Positions 26,991 through 36,484 of a stretch of 64,000 nt of DNA are shown in pieces. Position numbers and translations under genes: made by a program. Below the pieces are notes generated by a model, which ran no database searches, was not told the DNA's origin, and saw only the letters and a list, made by a program, of their open reading frames with translations. Origin of the DNA: a bacterium (GTDB taxonomy: Bacteria > Planctomycetota > UBA1135 > UBA2386); contig JAUILN010000007.1 of NCBI GenBank assembly GCA_030432695.1, positions 186,001-250,000 on the forward strand, read 5' to 3'. Every line of letters begins with the position of its first letter. Position 1 is the stretch's first letter.

Positions 26991-29900
26991 ATGCCCACCC
27001 CGAAAGCCCCCTGGTCGCCGAGCCTCGTGCGTCTTGGTCTGCTCGCGAACTCGCTGCTCGCCTGCGTCGCAACCGCCTGGACTCCGGTCGCCCAGACCCC
27101 ACGCTCTCCCACGCTATTCCTCGACCTCCAGACGAGCGCCACCGCGCCGCCGCGCTCCTCGACGCCGGCATCCGTGTTCAGCTCCGCCGGCACCGCCTGG
27201 TTCACGGCCACCACCCCGGGGACGGGTCACGAACTCTGGTCGACCGATGGCACGACTGCTGGCACGCGCGTCTTCGACGAGCTGGGCACGGGAGCGAGCA
27301 TCGGCTCCTTCGGGGAACACGTGCTGCTGCCGGACGGGACTCTGGTCGCCTGCTGCTGGACGCCCGCCACGGGCCACGCGATCTACGCGCGCGCGCCCGG
27401 CGCCACCCGGTGGACCCTGCTGGCCGACCCCTGGCCGATGGAGAACGGAGAGGCAGTCGAGCACATGGCGGTCTGGGGAACGGAGTGTTGGTTCCTCGCC
27501 AATGACAGCACGCCCCACATCGAGCTATGGCGCACCGACGGCACCCCCGGCGGTACCCGGCTCGCCGAGGACGTGGCACTCGCCGCCAGCCGCCGCGACG
27601 AGCGCGTCCACGAGATGCTCGGCAGCAGCTCCGGCCTGTGGATCACCGCGGGAGACTCCGATCGATGGCTGTGGTGGAAGGCTGCTGCCAACACTCCGAG
27701 CGTGGCGGTCGCGGACAGCCAGGGACCCATCGAAGCGTGGAGCCTGTGGGGCTCGCTCGCGGGGCGGCTGGTGTTCGTCGCGCCCAGTGCGCGGTTCGGC
27801 CTCGAACCGTGGATCAGCGACGGCACCGTCGCCGGCACGATTCCGCTCCAGGACATCGTCCCCGGCTGGTTCCAGAGCGGTCCGAAGTTGCTGGCCGTCG
27901 AGCCGACGCGGATCTGGTTCTCCGCGAGCAGCGTCAACGAGCGCAATGAACTGTGGGTGACCGACGGCACCGTCGCCGGCACGCGCATGGTGATCGACCT
28001 CGCACCGGGCGTCGCCAACGGCATCCCGGGATCGGGTGCCGCGGCGCTGCCGGCCTTCGGCGGCCTGGTCTTCGTCGGGTTCCGGCCGCAGGTCGGCACC
28101 GAGCTGTTCTTCACCGACGGCACCGCGGCGGGCACTCGGTTGTTGCTCGACATCCGCCCGGGCACGGCCGGCTGCTTCCCCGACTCGTTGTTCGCCGCGC
28201 GCAACCGCGTGTGGTTCCGGGCCACCGACGCCACGTCGGGCAAGGAACTCTGGAGCACCGACGGCACCGCCGCGGGAACGCGTCTCGAACTGGATGTGCG
28301 CCCCGGTTCGGAAGATGGCGCAGCCGAGGTGATCGGCGACACGACGAACGGCCTGGTGCTGGTCGTCGACGACCCGCTCACGGGCATCGAACCATGGCGC
28401 TTCGATCCGACGACCGGTGCTGCCAGCCTGCTCGCCAACCTCGCCGTCGATCCGATCAACGGGGGCAGCGGCATCCACCATCTCACCCACCACGACGCCT
28501 TCGCGTGGTTCGTCGCCTCCCGCAATGGCACGGACTTCGAGGCCTTCGCGACCGACGGGACGCTCGGCGCGACGACGTCCTTGCCGAGTCCGAGCGTGAC
28601 CGACATCGATCGGATCCAACCACTCGGCGCGGTCTCCGCCGGCTTGCTGTTCCGGGTCTTCGTGCCAACGAGCGGCAACGAACTCTGGATCACCGACGGC
28701 ACGGCGACTGGCACGCACCGCGTGCTGAACCTCGACAACTCGTCCGGCAACCGGGTCATCCAAGACGTGGTCGCCTGGAACGACGGCCTCTGGTTCCTGT
28801 GGAGCAACGGCGGTGGCTTCGGCCTGTGGCACACCGACGGCACCGCGGCAGGCACCGGTCCCGCGCCCGGCTTCCCGAACGGCACGGCCTTCCGCCCCCG
28901 GCTCGGCCACGCCGGATGGCTCTGGGGCGTCGGCAACGACGCACAGCACGGCAACGAGCCCTGGCGCAGCGACGGGACCGAGGCAGGCACCCGGCGCATT
29001 GCCGACATCTCGCCGGGCACGGGCGATGCACGGGCGTACTGGTTCACGCCGCTGGGAGACCGCGTGTTCTTCTGGGCCACGTCGCCGACCGGCGGCAGCG
29101 AGCCCTGGGTGACGGACGGCACTGCAGCGGGCACCTTCCAGCTCGCCGACGTCGTGCCGGGCGGGAGCACCTTCCTCCACGACGTGGGAGTGCTCGACGA
29201 CCGCGTGGTGTTCCTGGCGCAGACCGTCGCGAACGGGGTCGAGCCATGGGTCACCGACGGCACGCTGGCGGGGACCCGACAGCTCGTCGAGACCGTCCCG
29301 GGTGCTGACCACCAGCCTCCGAGCGACCTGCGCCGCGCCGGCGACCGACTGCTGTTCACGGTGTATCCGAACCGTGGTTCCGCCGCGATCTGGACCACCG
29401 ACGGCACACCTGCCGGAACGGTTTCCCTGCTCGGTGCCGCCACGCTCGGTGCCGCCGTGCTCGGTTCCGCCTACCCCATGGGCGACGACGGATCGTTCGT
29501 CTTCGTCGCCGACGAGGCCACCCACGGCCGCGAACTCTGGGCCAGCGACGGCACCCTCGCCGGCACGCGAATCGTCGCCGACTCGTTCTCCGGCCAGGCC
29601 CCCTCCGAACCGACCGGCTTCACGCGCTTCCGCGACGCCGTGCTGTTCGAGGCCGACGACGGTCTCACCGGCCGTGAGCTGCATCGCATCCCGCTCGCCG
29701 ATTTCGGTGCCGCAGTCGCGAGCCCCATCGGCCGCGGGTGCGGTGCGCACCTCGACGCCGGCGGCGCACCCGAGATCGGTCGAAGCTTCACGCTGCGGAT
29801 CCAGGCCAGCGGCGGCGGACCTGCGGGCCTCGTCTTCGACACCGCGCCGAGCTTCGGTGCTCCGCGGCCCGGCTGCGAGATCCACCTGCGGAATCCCACG

Positions 29901-30080
29901 GTGCTCGGCAACTACGCGACCGATGCGCAGGGCATGGCCAGTCTGCCGGTGCAGGTCCCGAACGATCCGGCGCTGGTCGGCACGCTGCTCTACCTGCAGT
30001 CGGTCCACCTGCGCAGCGGCGGACCGCTGTTCGGGACCCTCGAGCTGACCGAGGGGTTGGAGCTGTTGGTAGGGCGCTGA
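26991..30080 (+). CDS. ELWxxDGT-repeat exported protein, array member 6
   Basis: From the ATG at 26991 the product is 1029 residues. Starts at 26976 and 26889 are also in frame. The longer forms only add charged residues before the hydrophobic segment LVRLGLLANSLLACVATAWTPVAQ. The mature protein begins TPRSPTLFLDLQTSA. It has eighteen units. Unit 2 (AIYARAPGATRWTLL), unit 4 (WLWWKAAANTPSV) and unit 9 (EPWRFDPTTGAAS) are degenerate at the same places as in members 11 and 12. The C-terminal domain (GRGCGAHLD, RPGCEIHL, VPNDPALVGTLLYLQ) is nearly identical to that of member 5. The tail is GLELLVGR. Member 7 starts 160 bp later and belongs to the other subfamily, so subfamilies are interleaved along the array. 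Confidence 0.88.
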   Translation: MPTPKAPWSPSLVRLGLLANSLLACVATAWTPVAQTPRSPTLFLDLQTSATAPPRSSTPASVFSSAGTAWFTATTPGTGHELWSTDGTTAGTRVFDELGTGASIGSFGEHVLLPDGTLVACCWTPATGHAIYARAPGATRWTLLADPWPMENGEAVEHMAVWGTECWFLANDSTPHIELWRTDGTPGGTRLAEDVALAASRRDERVHEMLGSSSGLWITAGDSDRWLWWKAAANTPSVAVADSQGPIEAWSLWGSLAGRLVFVAPSARFGLEPWISDGTVAGTIPLQDIVPGWFQSGPKLLAVEPTRIWFSASSVNERNELWVTDGTVAGTRMVIDLAPGVANGIPGSGAAALPAFGGLVFVGFRPQVGTELFFTDGTAAGTRLLLDIRPGTAGCFPDSLFAARNRVWFRATDATSGKELWSTDGTAAGTRLELDVRPGSEDGAAEVIGDTTNGLVLVVDDPLTGIEPWRFDPTTGAASLLANLAVDPINGGSGIHHLTHHDAFAWFVASRNGTDFEAFATDGTLGATTSLPSPSVTDIDRIQPLGAVSAGLLFRVFVPTSGNELWITDGTATGTHRVLNLDNSSGNRVIQDVVAWNDGLWFLWSNGGGFGLWHTDGTAAGTGPAPGFPNGTAFRPRLGHAGWLWGVGNDAQHGNEPWRSDGTEAGTRRIADISPGTGDARAYWFTPLGDRVFFWATSPTGGSEPWVTDGTAAGTFQLADVVPGGSTFLHDVGVLDDRVVFLAQTVANGVEPWVTDGTLAGTRQLVETVPGADHQPPSDLRRAGDRLLFTVYPNRGSAAIWTTDGTPAGTVSLLGAATLGAAVLGSAYPMGDDGSFVFVADEATHGRELWASDGTLAGTRIVADSFSGQAPSEPTGFTRFRDAVLFEADDGLTGRELHRIPLADFGAAVASPIGRGCGAHLDAGGAPEIGRSFTLRIQASGGGPAGLVFDTAPSFGAPRPGCEIHLRNPTVLGNYATDAQGMASLPVQVPNDPALVGTLLYLQSVHLRSGGPLFGTLELTEGLELLVGR
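29650..30080 (+). repeat. 3' tract shared with 26421-26851 (copy 2)
   Basis: This is the second copy of the 431-bp tract, ending at the stop codon of array member 6. Most differences are third-codon positions. Confidence 0.8.
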
Positions 30081-30240
30081 TCACGACCGTCGGTTCGCCG
30101 ATGGACCGGCGCCATGGAGCCGCCGGGCCGGCCTGGCAGCGCCTCTCGCGTGCGCCCACGACGCCTCGCGCGGTGGGTACGATGATTGATCGCCGCCGGC
30201 CGCTCCGGCCGCCCCCCGGCCTGCCCGCGCCTCTCGAACC

Positions 30241-33200
30241 ATGCGTAGTCTGCTCCTCGCCACGACGGTGCTGCTCTCCGCAGCCGCCGGTCTCGCCCAG
30301 AACCCGCTGACCAACACGCTGCTGAAGGACCTGAACACCGGACCTTCGCCGCTCGCGCCGGGGTCCTCGCCCGAACTCCTGGCCAGCGCTCCGGGACGCG
30401 CGTGGTTCACCGCCTTCGACCGGCTCGCAGGGCGCAGGATCTGGACCACCGACGGCACCACTGCCGGCACCGTGCCGCTGGGTGACCTGTCGGACGACCG
30501 CGACAACGAGCTGTTCGTGTTGGGCGCGCTCGCCCTGCCCAACGGCCGGTTCCTGGTGGCCACCGAATCGACCGCGCACGGCGTCGAGCTGTTCGTCTCC
30601 GACCGACCGGGCGCGCCGCTGCAGCTGCTGATGGACTTCGAGCCCGGCGCTGCCAGCTCGCAGCTCACCGACCTGGTGCTCTGGCAGGGTGAAGCCTGGT
30701 TCGCGGCCCGCACTCCCCAGCACGGCATGGAGCTGTGGCATTCGGACGGCACCGTCGCCGGCACCCGGATCAGCAATGAGTTGATCCCCGGCGCTGGCTC
30801 CGAGGAGTTCCAGAGGTACGGCCTCGCGGTCGCCGGCAACCAGCTCTACTTCACCGCGGGCCGGCCCGCGCAGCTCTACGTGAAGTCGGTTCCGAACGCC
30901 ACGCCGGTGGTGCTCACGCCGACGTCCCTCGACCTCCAACCGAGCGCTGCGCCGACCTGGTACATGGCCGAGGTCAACGGCCGGTTGGTGTTCCCCGCTG
31001 CCGACGCAATGCGAGGTCGCGAACCGTGGAGCACCGACGGCACGCCGCGGGGTACCCGCCTGCTCGAGAACTTGTGGCGTGGCGCCCGCGAAAGTGAATC
31101 GGTGGCGCTCGCGTCCGACGGGCAGCGGATCTGGATCGCGGCACGCGAGGCCTACCAGGGCTTCGAGCTGTGGGTCTCCGACGGCACCCGCGCCAACACC
31201 CGACTCGTCGCCGATCTGAATCCGGGCCGCGCCGACGGCGTGGACTACCAGGCTGGCGGAATCATCCTGCCAGGCGGTGATCTGCTGTTCGTCGGCAACG
31301 ACGGCTCGGGTAGCGGCTTCGAACCCTGGCGGTCCGACGGCACCGCGCAAGGAACCCGACCGATCGCCGATCTGGCACCCGGCGGCGCGACGTCGCAACC
31401 GCGAGGCTTCATGGAGTTCGCCGGCGAGGTCTGGTTCCACTCGTTCACACCGGCCTCGGGTCGTCAGCTCCAGCGGTTCGATCCGGCGACTTCGACCATC
31501 ACCACCATCCCGCCCGGCAACCCGCCCTGGTACTTCCCGGTGCCGATGGCCGACCTCGGCAACTCGCTGTTCCTTTACGCATCGACCGAGGCAACCGGCA
31601 TCGAGCCATGGACGATCGGCACCGCGCCCGGCTCGCAGCGGCTCCTGCTCGACATCGCGACCGGCGGCAATGCCGACTCGGATCCCTGGGACTTCACCGC
31701 CAGCACACGCGGCTTCGCGTTGTTCCGCGCCGAGACGGCCGCAGCCGGAGCCGAGCCGTGGGTCACCGACGGCACTGCGGCGGGCACGGTCTCCTTGGGT
31801 GATCTCATGCCGGGAACCCAGGGGGCCTGGCCCCGCGCACTCGGTGAACTCGCGGAGGGCCTGCTGTTCCAGGCCTTCTCCCCTCGGCTCCCCGGTCACG
31901 TCCTGTGGATCACCAACGGAACCCGTTCCGGCACGCGCGAGCTGGTGACGATCGCGGCCGACGGTCTCGGCGTGATCGACGAAGTCGTCACCCTGTCCGA
32001 CGAACTCATGCTGTTCGTCTGCGCCGACCTCGCAGCCACCACGCTGTGGCGCACGGACGGCACGGCCGCCAACACCCAGGTGATCGCCCGCTATTCCGGC
32101 TCGGGAGTACCGAGACTGCATGCCGCGGCCGGCGACCACGTGCTCGGCGAGTGGCTGTACGGCGTGGGCGAACGCGAGCTGTTCGTCACCGACGGCACGC
32201 CCAACGGCACGGGGATCGTCGATCTGATGCCCGGCAGCAACGGCTCTTATCCGGTCAACTTCACAGCGATCGGGGATCGGGTGGTGTTCGTGGCGAGAGA
32301 CCCGCTGCTCGGTCGCGAACTGTTCGTCGCCGGGGGATCTCCGTTCGGCGTGCAGAGATTCACCAACGGCTTCCCCCCGGGTGGCGGCACGTTCTCGGTC
32401 AACGAGATCGCCTCCCTGGGCGACTTCGCAGTGTTCGTGTCCGAAGACGTCGCCGGGGGCAACTACCGCTTCTGGCGCACCGACGGCACCCAGGCTGGCA
32501 CCGTCACCATCGACCAGAACCTCCCGACCGACATCGCACGCCTCTGCGACAAGTTGACGGGCGCCGGCGACCTCGCGTTCTTCTGGACGCGGCCGCAGGG
32601 TAGCCCCGGCTACGAACTCTGGGTCACCGACGGCACGCCCCAGGGCTTCCGCAGCCTGCGCGCCGCGATGCCCGGCGAGTCGGCGCCCGGTCCGTACGAG
32701 AGCGACCTGCACCCGATCGGCGATGGCACGCACGTGGTGTTCGAGCGCGTCGACGCGGTCCACGGCCACGAGCTGTGGGTCAGCGACGGCACGGTGGCGG
32801 GAACCCGCGTGCTGACCGACTCCGCGCCCGGTGTGCTGGAGTCGACGCCCTACGGCATGACCCGCGTCGGCAACCGCATGCTGTTCGCCGCCGACGACGG
32901 CACCACCGGCGTCGAGCCGCACGCGGTCGACCTGTTCGACGTCGGCGGCTCCTGGGTGGCGCACCCCTACGGCGATGGCTGTGGAGCCGGCATCGACACC
33001 AGCGGCTCGCCGACCCTCGGCGATCCGTTCGCGGTCGAGGTCTCGTCGGGCAATCCGAATGCGCTGACCCTGTTCCGCCTCGGCTTCGGCGCGGACTACC
33101 TCCGACTCGACTCCGGCTGCAGCAGCCATCTGGTCGGCCCGCTGCCGCTGGTCGCGCTCCACGCCGACCCGCTGGGCGTCGCCAGCCTCGCCTTCACCGT

Positions 33201-33324
33201 ACCCAACCAGACCGCGCTGCTCGGCGCGCAGCTGTTCTTCCAGGCCTTCCCGGTGGTGCCCGGCGGTCCGCTGTTCGGCAGCTACGCAGGCACTCCCGGC
33301 CTCGAGGTGGTGGTCGGTCGCTGA
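30241..33324 (+). CDS. ELWxxDGT-repeat exported protein, array member 7
   Basis: The product is 1027 residues. The ATG at 30241 gives the compact signal peptide MRSLLLATTVLLSAAAGLAQ and mature start NPLTNTLLKDLNTGPS. Eighteen units were counted. Degenerate units are 2 (ELFVSDRPGAPLQ), 4 (QLYVKSVPNATPV), 8 (QLQRFDPATSTIT), 9 (EPWTIGTAPGSQ) and 14 (ELFVAGGSPFGV), the same set as member 10. The terminal domain is GDGCGAGID ... DSGCSSHL ... VPNQTALLGAQLFFQ ... GLEVVVGR. Upstream (160 bp), GTACGATGAT at about 30178 contains a possible -10 (TACGAT). No Shine-Dalgarno is evident. Member 8 begins 40 bp downstream, suggesting co-transcription. Confidence 0.9.
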   Translation: MRSLLLATTVLLSAAAGLAQNPLTNTLLKDLNTGPSPLAPGSSPELLASAPGRAWFTAFDRLAGRRIWTTDGTTAGTVPLGDLSDDRDNELFVLGALALPNGRFLVATESTAHGVELFVSDRPGAPLQLLMDFEPGAASSQLTDLVLWQGEAWFAARTPQHGMELWHSDGTVAGTRISNELIPGAGSEEFQRYGLAVAGNQLYFTAGRPAQLYVKSVPNATPVVLTPTSLDLQPSAAPTWYMAEVNGRLVFPAADAMRGREPWSTDGTPRGTRLLENLWRGARESESVALASDGQRIWIAAREAYQGFELWVSDGTRANTRLVADLNPGRADGVDYQAGGIILPGGDLLFVGNDGSGSGFEPWRSDGTAQGTRPIADLAPGGATSQPRGFMEFAGEVWFHSFTPASGRQLQRFDPATSTITTIPPGNPPWYFPVPMADLGNSLFLYASTEATGIEPWTIGTAPGSQRLLLDIATGGNADSDPWDFTASTRGFALFRAETAAAGAEPWVTDGTAAGTVSLGDLMPGTQGAWPRALGELAEGLLFQAFSPRLPGHVLWITNGTRSGTRELVTIAADGLGVIDEVVTLSDELMLFVCADLAATTLWRTDGTAANTQVIARYSGSGVPRLHAAAGDHVLGEWLYGVGERELFVTDGTPNGTGIVDLMPGSNGSYPVNFTAIGDRVVFVARDPLLGRELFVAGGSPFGVQRFTNGFPPGGGTFSVNEIASLGDFAVFVSEDVAGGNYRFWRTDGTQAGTVTIDQNLPTDIARLCDKLTGAGDLAFFWTRPQGSPGYELWVTDGTPQGFRSLRAAMPGESAPGPYESDLHPIGDGTHVVFERVDAVHGHELWVSDGTVAGTRVLTDSAPGVLESTPYGMTRVGNRMLFAADDGTTGVEPHAVDLFDVGGSWVAHPYGDGCGAGIDTSGSPTLGDPFAVEVSSGNPNALTLFRLGFGADYLRLDSGCSSHLVGPLPLVALHADPLGVASLAFTVPNQTALLGAQLFFQAFPVVPGGPLFGSYAGTPGLEVVVGR

Positions 33325-33364
33325 CCACGTGACGCTCCCCTCGCCCTGGCACCCGGACAAGACC

Positions 33365-36300
33365 ATGCGAACCCTGATCCTCCTCGGCCTGCTCACGAGT
33401 TCGGCGGCGCTCGCCCGACGCCGATCGGCAACACGCTGGTCCTCGACATCGACCAGCGCCCGGCGACCGACGCGGTGCGCGGCTCGGGGCCACGCCTCGC
33501 GCTCCAGCAACCGGCGCGCACGCTGTTCCTCGCCGCAGCGCCGGGCGTCGGTACCGAGCTGTGGGCCACGACCGGCGCACCGGGCAGCGTGACGATGCTC
33601 GACGAGGTCACGACCGGCGACTACGGCGTCCAGGAGATGGTCACCCACCCGAACGGCACGGTGATCCTCAGCAGCTACGCCGACGGCATCGGCTTCGAAC
33701 CGTTCGCGATCCCGCCCGGCGCGAGCGGCTACACGCCGCTCGGGGACCTGAAACCTGGACTGGAGGGGTCCTCCCCGCGCGCGCTGGTCGTGTGGCAGAA
33801 CGACGTCTGGTTCCTGGTCGATGACGGCACACCCGGCTACCAGCTCTATCGCACCGACGGGACGGTGGCGGGCACCCAGCGGATGGAGACCTTGCTGCCC
33901 TCGGTCCTTCAGCCGAACAAGACGCCGGGCGTGCAGGTCGGCAACGGCGGCACGCACCTGTACCTGAGCTTCACCGGCGCCGGCAGCGGAGGTCTCCTGG
34001 TGAAGTCGTCGCCCTCCGCAGCGACGGTCGCGATCACTCCTGGTGGCCGGACGCTCGAGGTAGCGCAGTTCGGCCCGACCCGCTCGGCTCCCCTGAACAC
34101 CGGCGCGGTGTTCGTGATGGAGAGTGCGCCCGGCCAGGGCTACGAGCCGTGGTTCACCGACGGCACCTCGGCGGGCACGCTGCCGCTCGGGCCCCTCAAC
34201 CCGACCAGCATCGTCGGCAGCCTGCCGAGCATGCGGGGAAGCGACGGCAACCGCGTGTGGTTCGACGCGATCACCGACACCGAAGGCACAGAGCTGTGGA
34301 CCACCGACGGCACGCCCGGCGGCACCCGCATCCTCGTCGACCTGGTCCCCGGCCCGGGCTCCGGCAGGTTGGAGAGCAGCTTCACGCTGCTGGCGGGTGG
34401 CGATGCGGTGTTCGGCGCCAGCAACACCCAGCCCCTCGATCCGCCGATCCTGTTCCGCAGCGACGGCACCGCCAGCGGCACGCGGGCGATCCCTCCATCG
34501 CCGACGGATGGCCAGCCGACGTACGTCCGGCAGCTGATTCTCGCCGGCGGGCTGGTCTGGGGCATCGGACAGCGCGGCTTCGGCGACTCCGAGCTGTGGA
34601 GCTACAACCCGGTCCTCGATGCCCTGCGCCTGCGGTGGATTCCCAGGCCCCAGGCAAGCTCCTCTCGACCGGTCGAGCTGCTGGGCCCGACACCGAACGG
34701 CCTGCTGCTGGCGATCGACGACGGGATCTTCGGCAAGGAACCCTGGATCTTCGATCCTGCAGGCACCGGCGGCTTCCGGCTCGCCAACCTCTACCCCGAC
34801 GGCGGAACGCGCGACAGCCGGATCACCGCGTTGGGTAGCCACACAGGCGTCGCGCTCTACCACGCCGCCGACGGCACCAACGGTCCACAGCTCTACGCCA
34901 GCGATGGCACCGCCAGTGGCACCCGGCGCATCACGCGACACGTGGTCGATCCGGGCCGTGGGTTCGTCCCGGTCACGGACACCGACGCCGGCTTCGTCTA
35001 CCTGACCGAGCAGCGCCTGTTCCCCGGTCAGAGCACGACACAGCTGTGGTCGACCGACGGCACCGTCGGCGGGGAGGTCCTGCTCCACGACTTCCGGTCG
35101 GGCAGCGAAACGATCTTCCTCGACCGCGTGGTCCCCTTCGGCGACCGCGCACTCCTCCGCGTCGGTCGCTTCGGCAACGAGAGCTGGTGGATCACCGACG
35201 GCACACCGGCCGGCACTGCGCCCTACGCCGAGTTCGCCGGCTTCGCGGAGCTGCGACTCGACCTCGAGCACCAAGGCCTGCTGTGGGGCACCAACCGCGA
35301 TGCCGCACGCGGCCGCGAACTCTGGGTCTCCGACGGCACCGCGGCCGGCACCCGCGCAGTCCTCGACATCGCTCCGGGCCCCGCCAGTTCGGACCCAGCG
35401 GAGCTGCGGCCGGTCGCGGGCGGGATCCTGTTCGCCGCCGACGATCGCGTGCACGGCGCCGAGCCCTGGTTCTCGGACGGCACCCCGACCGGCACGCGAC
35501 TGATCCTCGACGCCTACCCGGGTCCGTTCGGCAGCCGCCCCGTCGGGTTCACTCCGACCACGAACGGCCACGTGTTCCGTGCCGCCGCGGCTTCGACGTT
35601 CGGCGAACTCTGGCGAACCGACGCGACCGCAGCGGGCACCTTCCCCCTGGGCAACGTCCGTGGTGCTCCGGCCCGCTTCGCCGCCGCGAACGGCCGCGCG
35701 CTGTTCTGGAACGAGATCGTCTCGCCGAGCCTCGGCAACGTCGTCGAACTGTGGCGCACCGACGGCACCGCGAGCGGCACCTTCGGCACCGGGGCCTACG
35801 TCCAGGAGTTCGATACCGCGAACGCGCCGCCGCTGTTCGTCCTCGGCGACGGCGACGAGGTCGCGTTCCAGGGCTTCGGCGCCACGCACGGCGTGGAACT
35901 CTGGCTCAGCGACGGCACCGTCGCCGGCACCCGCGTGCTCGCCGACAGCGCCGCCGGCCCCGAGGACAGCTTGCCCATGGACCTGATCCGCGCCGGCAAC
36001 CACCTGCTGTTCACCGCCGACTCGCTGGCCCACGGCCGCGAACTCCACGGCATCCCCTACGCACCGACCGGCGCCTGGCTCGCCCGACCCTTCGGCCGCG
36101 GTTGCGGTGCCGAACTCGCGGTCTCCGGCAGTGCCACCCTCGGCGCCAGCCTGACCCTCGACGTGTCGAGCGCACCGGGCGCCGCGACCGCGCTGCTGTT
36201 CGGCCTCGACCGCGACGACACCGCGCTGGCGCCCGGCTGCTTCCGCCACGTCGCGGTGCCGATCACCGTCGGCGCCCTCACCGCCGATGCTCAGGGTGTC

Positions 36301-36444
36301 GCCAGCTTCCCGCTCGCAGTGCCCAACGTCCCGGCGCTGGTCGGCGACCTGCTGCACTTCCAGGCCTTCGCGGCCGTGCCCGGTGGCCCGCTGCTCGGCG
36401 CGGTCGCGGGGACTCCTGGCCTCGAAGTGGTGCTGGGAGGCTGA
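33365..36444 (+). pseudogene. ELWxxDGT-repeat gene with a one-base deletion, array member 8
   Basis: The signal peptide MRTLILLGLLTSSAALA is encoded from ATG 33365, but the frame is then lost. The remaining coding sequence (open from well before the ATG at 33475 to 36444) is one frame back. At 33413-33420 the sequence reads gccCGACG, whereas the next paralogue has gccCAGACG, so one A is missing between 33416 and 33417. Restoring it gives ALAQTPIGNTLVLDIDQRP, the expected N-terminal motif, and a protein of about 1026 residues with all eighteen units and an intact GRGCGAELA ... APGCFRHV domain ending EVVLGG. As written, the gene makes only a 75-residue peptide. The body shows no other damage, so this is a very recent mutation, a phase-variation-like event, or a sequencing error. 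No slippery heptamer is present. Confidence 0.85.
35675..36420 (+). repeat. 746-bp near-identical tract (copy 1)
   Basis: This aligns without gaps (offset 3112) to 38787-39532. I count 3 mismatches in 746 bp, all silent. The left border is abrupt: sequence before it diverges at once. The tract covers units 16-18 and nearly all of the C-terminal domain. Confidence 0.95.
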
Positions 36445-36484
36445 GGGCGTGACATGTCCCGCGTGCGGGCACCTGGACGAGGCC

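Noticed and set aside
33411-33425. Programmed ribosomal frameshift in array member 8
   Set aside because: There is no slippery heptamer or downstream pseudoknot-like structure at the junction, and the sister gene simply has one more base.
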